Of a stretch of 6,795 nt of DNA, positions 5,434 through 6,795 are shown piece after piece; the stretch's first letter is position 1; the number at the start of each line of letters is the position of its first letter. Source of the stretch: Candidatus Pacearchaeota archaeon (GTDB lineage Archaea; Nanobdellota; Nanobdellia; Pacearchaeales; GW2011-AR1); NCBI GenBank assembly GCA_023140635.1, contig JAGLLG010000058.1:1-6795 (forward strand), read 5' to 3'. The notes under the pieces are model-generated. The model was given only the letters and a program-made list of their open reading frames with translations, was not told the DNA's origin and searched no databases. Both the position numbers and the translations under genes were made by a program.

Positions 5434-5874
5434 ATGTTATGTCCATATTGTACTAATCCCGAAACGAAAGTTACAGATAAGCGAGATTCTGGTTCTGTGG
5501 CACGTAGGAGGCGGGAATGTCTCAAATGTGGTAAACGGTTTACTACTTATGAGCGGGTCGAGTTGGATTTGAATGTTATTAAGAAAGACGGCCGGAGAGA
5601 GAAGTTTAATCGTAATAAACTTCTCAGCGGGATTAGTAAGAATCTTGAGAAAAGACCATTTACAACTGAACAGATTGAGGATATTGTAGATGATGTTGCG
5701 GCGAGAGTTTATCGGGTTGCGAAAGACAAGGATATCCTGAGTTCGCGGATTGGGGAGATGGTGATGGCGAAACTTCGAAAGGTCGATAAGATTGCGTATA
5801 TCCGGTTTGCGTCGGTGTATCGTGACTTTGCAGATATTGATGAGTTTAAGGATGAATTAAAAAAGTTGAAATAA
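5434..5874 (+). CDS. nrdR: NrdR, nucleotide-sensing repressor of ribonucleotide reductase genes
   Basis: This 146-residue protein is a full-length NrdR, close to the usual 150 or so residues. It has the N-terminal zinc ribbon with C3, C6, C29 and C32, the basic ARRRREC stretch (23-29), KRFTTYERVE (34-43), and an ATP-cone domain from about residue 46, starting VIKKDGRREKF (48-58) and continuing through IGEMVMAKL to the signature AYIRFASVYRDF. In bacteria NrdR binds ATP or dATP in the cone and, when dATP is high, represses ribonucleotide reductase genes through paired NrdR boxes. Two such candidate boxes lie directly upstream, so it probably represses its own operon, which includes nrdD. No Shine-Dalgarno is seen before the ATG, consistent with a very short leader. 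NrdR is common in bacteria and less widespread in archaea, so its presence here may reflect old transfer (inference). Confidence 0.95.
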   Translation: MLCPYCTNPETKVTDKRDSGSVARRRRECLKCGKRFTTYERVELDLNVIKKDGRREKFNRNKLLSGISKNLEKRPFTTEQIEDIVDDVAARVYRVAKDKDILSSRIGEMVMAKLRKVDKIAYIRFASVYRDFADIDEFKDELKKLK

Positions 5875-5875
5875 A

Positions 5876-6253
5876 ATGGAATTAGATAAATATCAGGAAG
5901 CGTGTAAGAGAACATCGAAGAAGTTTGATATCCCTGATTTGGAAATTGCGACGTGGGGGCTTGGAGTTGTTGGAGAAGCAGGTGATATTGCTAGTTGTAT
6001 AAAGAAAGTTTTTGCACATAAGAATGATTCAGTTAAGGAGGGGATAAGGGAAAACATTGGGGATATGATGTGGTATACTGCGATGATTTGTAATTTTTTT
6101 GGATGGAAATTTGAAGAGGTTTTACAAGAGAACTTGGATAAATTAGAGAAAAGATATCCTGGAGGATTTACGTTTAAAGATGCTCAGCGAGGAGGAAATA
6201 TGGTTAAGTGGAGTGGAGTTGAAAGTAAAGAGGGTTTAAACAATGGTAAATAA
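5876..6253 (+). CDS. MazG-like all-alpha nucleoside triphosphate pyrophosphohydrolase
   Basis: This 125-residue single-domain protein belongs to the MazG-like all-alpha NTP pyrophosphohydrolases, which cleave (d)NTPs to (d)NMPs plus pyrophosphate using magnesium. Seen: WGLGVVGEAGDIASCIKKV (27-45) with E34 and D37, then ENIGDMMWYTAMI (59-71) with E59 and D63, together matching the ExxE and ExxxD metal-binding helices. It ends with KRYPGGFTF and an R-rich tail typical of the phage- and archaeal-type small MazG-like proteins. The ATG follows the nrdR stop after one base, and the end overlaps nrdD by eleven bases, so it is embedded in the NrdR operon. That context suggests work on deoxynucleotides: clearing damaged or excess dNTPs, or making dUMP/dCMP for thymidylate synthesis. 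Substrate cannot be read from the sequence. Confidence 0.85.
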   Translation: MELDKYQEACKRTSKKFDIPDLEIATWGLGVVGEAGDIASCIKKVFAHKNDSVKEGIRENIGDMMWYTAMICNFFGWKFEEVLQENLDKLEKRYPGGFTFKDAQRGGNMVKWSGVESKEGLNNGK

Positions 6254-6795
6254 GATTCGTAAGCGTGATGGAAGTGTTGTACTCTTTCAGGAAAGTAAGA
6301 TCTCCGATGCTATTTGGAGGGCCGCTAGGGCTGTTGGTGGGAAAGATCGTGAGAAGTCGAAAGTTCTTGCTGGTTTGATTATTAAGAATCTGGATGAATC
6401 TCATGGAATACATGGAATCCCTGAGGTTGAGGACGTTCAGGATTTGGTGGAAAAGATTTTAATCGAAGAAGGACATGCGAAGGTTGCGAAGGCGTTTATT
6501 CTTTATAGGAAGAGTCATAATGAGTTGAGGAATGTTAAGGGTTTATTTGATACGATTGAGGCTGTTGAGGATTATATTGGTTTAGATGATTGGATGATTA
6601 AGGAGAATTCTAATATGGGTTTTTCTCTTCAAGGTTTGAATAATTATATTGCTACGAAGATTATCGCGAATTATTGGATGAGGAGAATTTATCCTGAAGC
6701 GATTAGAAAGGTTCACGAGGCAGGGGATTTGCATATTCATGATCTTGGTACTCTTGGAGCATATTGCGTCGGATGGGATTTGAAGGATTTGTTGA
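6243..6795 (+). CDS. nrdD: Anaerobic (class III) ribonucleoside-triphosphate reductase, N-terminal part
   Basis: The frame runs off the right edge, giving 184 residues of what is normally a 600-700-residue glycyl-radical enzyme that reduces ribonucleoside triphosphates to dNTPs without oxygen. The first 95 or so residues are an ATP-cone (IRKRDGSVVLFQESKI at 5-20), the allosteric site that dATP uses to switch the enzyme off. The catalytic domain follows, with KENSNMGFSLQGL (120-132), IYPEAIRKVHEAGDLHIHDLG (about 149-169; HIHD at 164-167) and YCVGWDL (174-180), all strongly typical of NrdD. An in-frame TAA just upstream makes the ATG at 6243 the first possible start. It overlaps the MazG-like gene by eleven bases, with GAGG about 10 bases before it. 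The glycyl-radical site and the activase NrdG would lie beyond the window. It implies anaerobic or micro-oxic DNA precursor synthesis. Confidence 0.93.
   Translation, partial: MVNKIRKRDGSVVLFQESKISDAIWRAARAVGGKDREKSKVLAGLIIKNLDESHGIHGIPEVEDVQDLVEKILIEEGHAKVAKAFILYRKSHNELRNVKGLFDTIEAVEDYIGLDDWMIKENSNMGFSLQGLNNYIATKIIANYWMRRIYPEAIRKVHEAGDLHIHDLGTLGAYCVGWDLKDLL

Noticed and set aside
5436..5454. A third NrdR-like element (TATGTCCATATTGTAC) inside the start of nrdR
   Set aside because: The arms are not symmetric and the sequence is explained by the conserved MLCPYCT codons.
1..6795. CRISPR array, transposon or defence system
   Set aside because: No regularly spaced direct repeats, no transposase or integrase motifs and no nuclease or helicase gene set were seen.

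Overview
The window looks like a piece of chromosome from an AT-rich archaeon, most likely a small-genome DPANN-type lineage (Woesearchaeota/Pacearchaeota-like; this placement is inference). Evidence: an archaeal/eukaryotic-type clamp-loader large subunit, an archaeal-type tRNA thiolation enzyme, a membrane-anchored DsbA-like protein of the kind frequent in DPANN genomes, TATA-box promoters, and a TATA-to-ATG distance at one gene that implies a leaderless mRNA. All genes except one lie on the + strand. I see no insertion sequence, CRISPR array, tRNA or rRNA.

Layout. 1-188: C-terminal end of an unidentified protein. 193-1392: replication factor C large subunit. An A/T-rich convergent terminator lies at 1391-1410. 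1416-2348 (- strand): membrane-anchored, extracytoplasmic DsbA-like protein with its own TATA box. 2349-2508: divergent intergenic region containing an imperfect hairpin and a 16-bp palindrome. 2509-3381: TtuA/Ncs6-like tRNA 2-thiolation protein without the usual N-terminal zinc finger. 3435-4622 and 4619-5260: a long two-domain ThyX-type thymidylate synthase overlapping a thymidylate kinase by four bases. 5261-5433: intergenic region with a hairpin and two 16-bp inverted repeats, 32 bp centre to centre, matching the architecture of tandem NrdR boxes. 5434-5874, 5876-6253 and 6243 to the window end: nrdR, a MazG-like pyrophosphohydrolase, and the start of the anaerobic ribonucleotide reductase nrdD, packed as an operon.

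The right half (3435-6795) reads as one deoxynucleotide-supply module. NrdD makes dNTPs, NrdR senses (d)ATP and represses through the two boxes, the MazG-like enzyme probably trims a (d)NTP, ThyX makes dTMP from dUMP, and Tmk phosphorylates dTMP to dTDP. The two items most worth pursuing are the tandem NrdR operator in an archaeon, and the ThyX made of two ThyX-like halves, each of which has lost motifs that the other kept.
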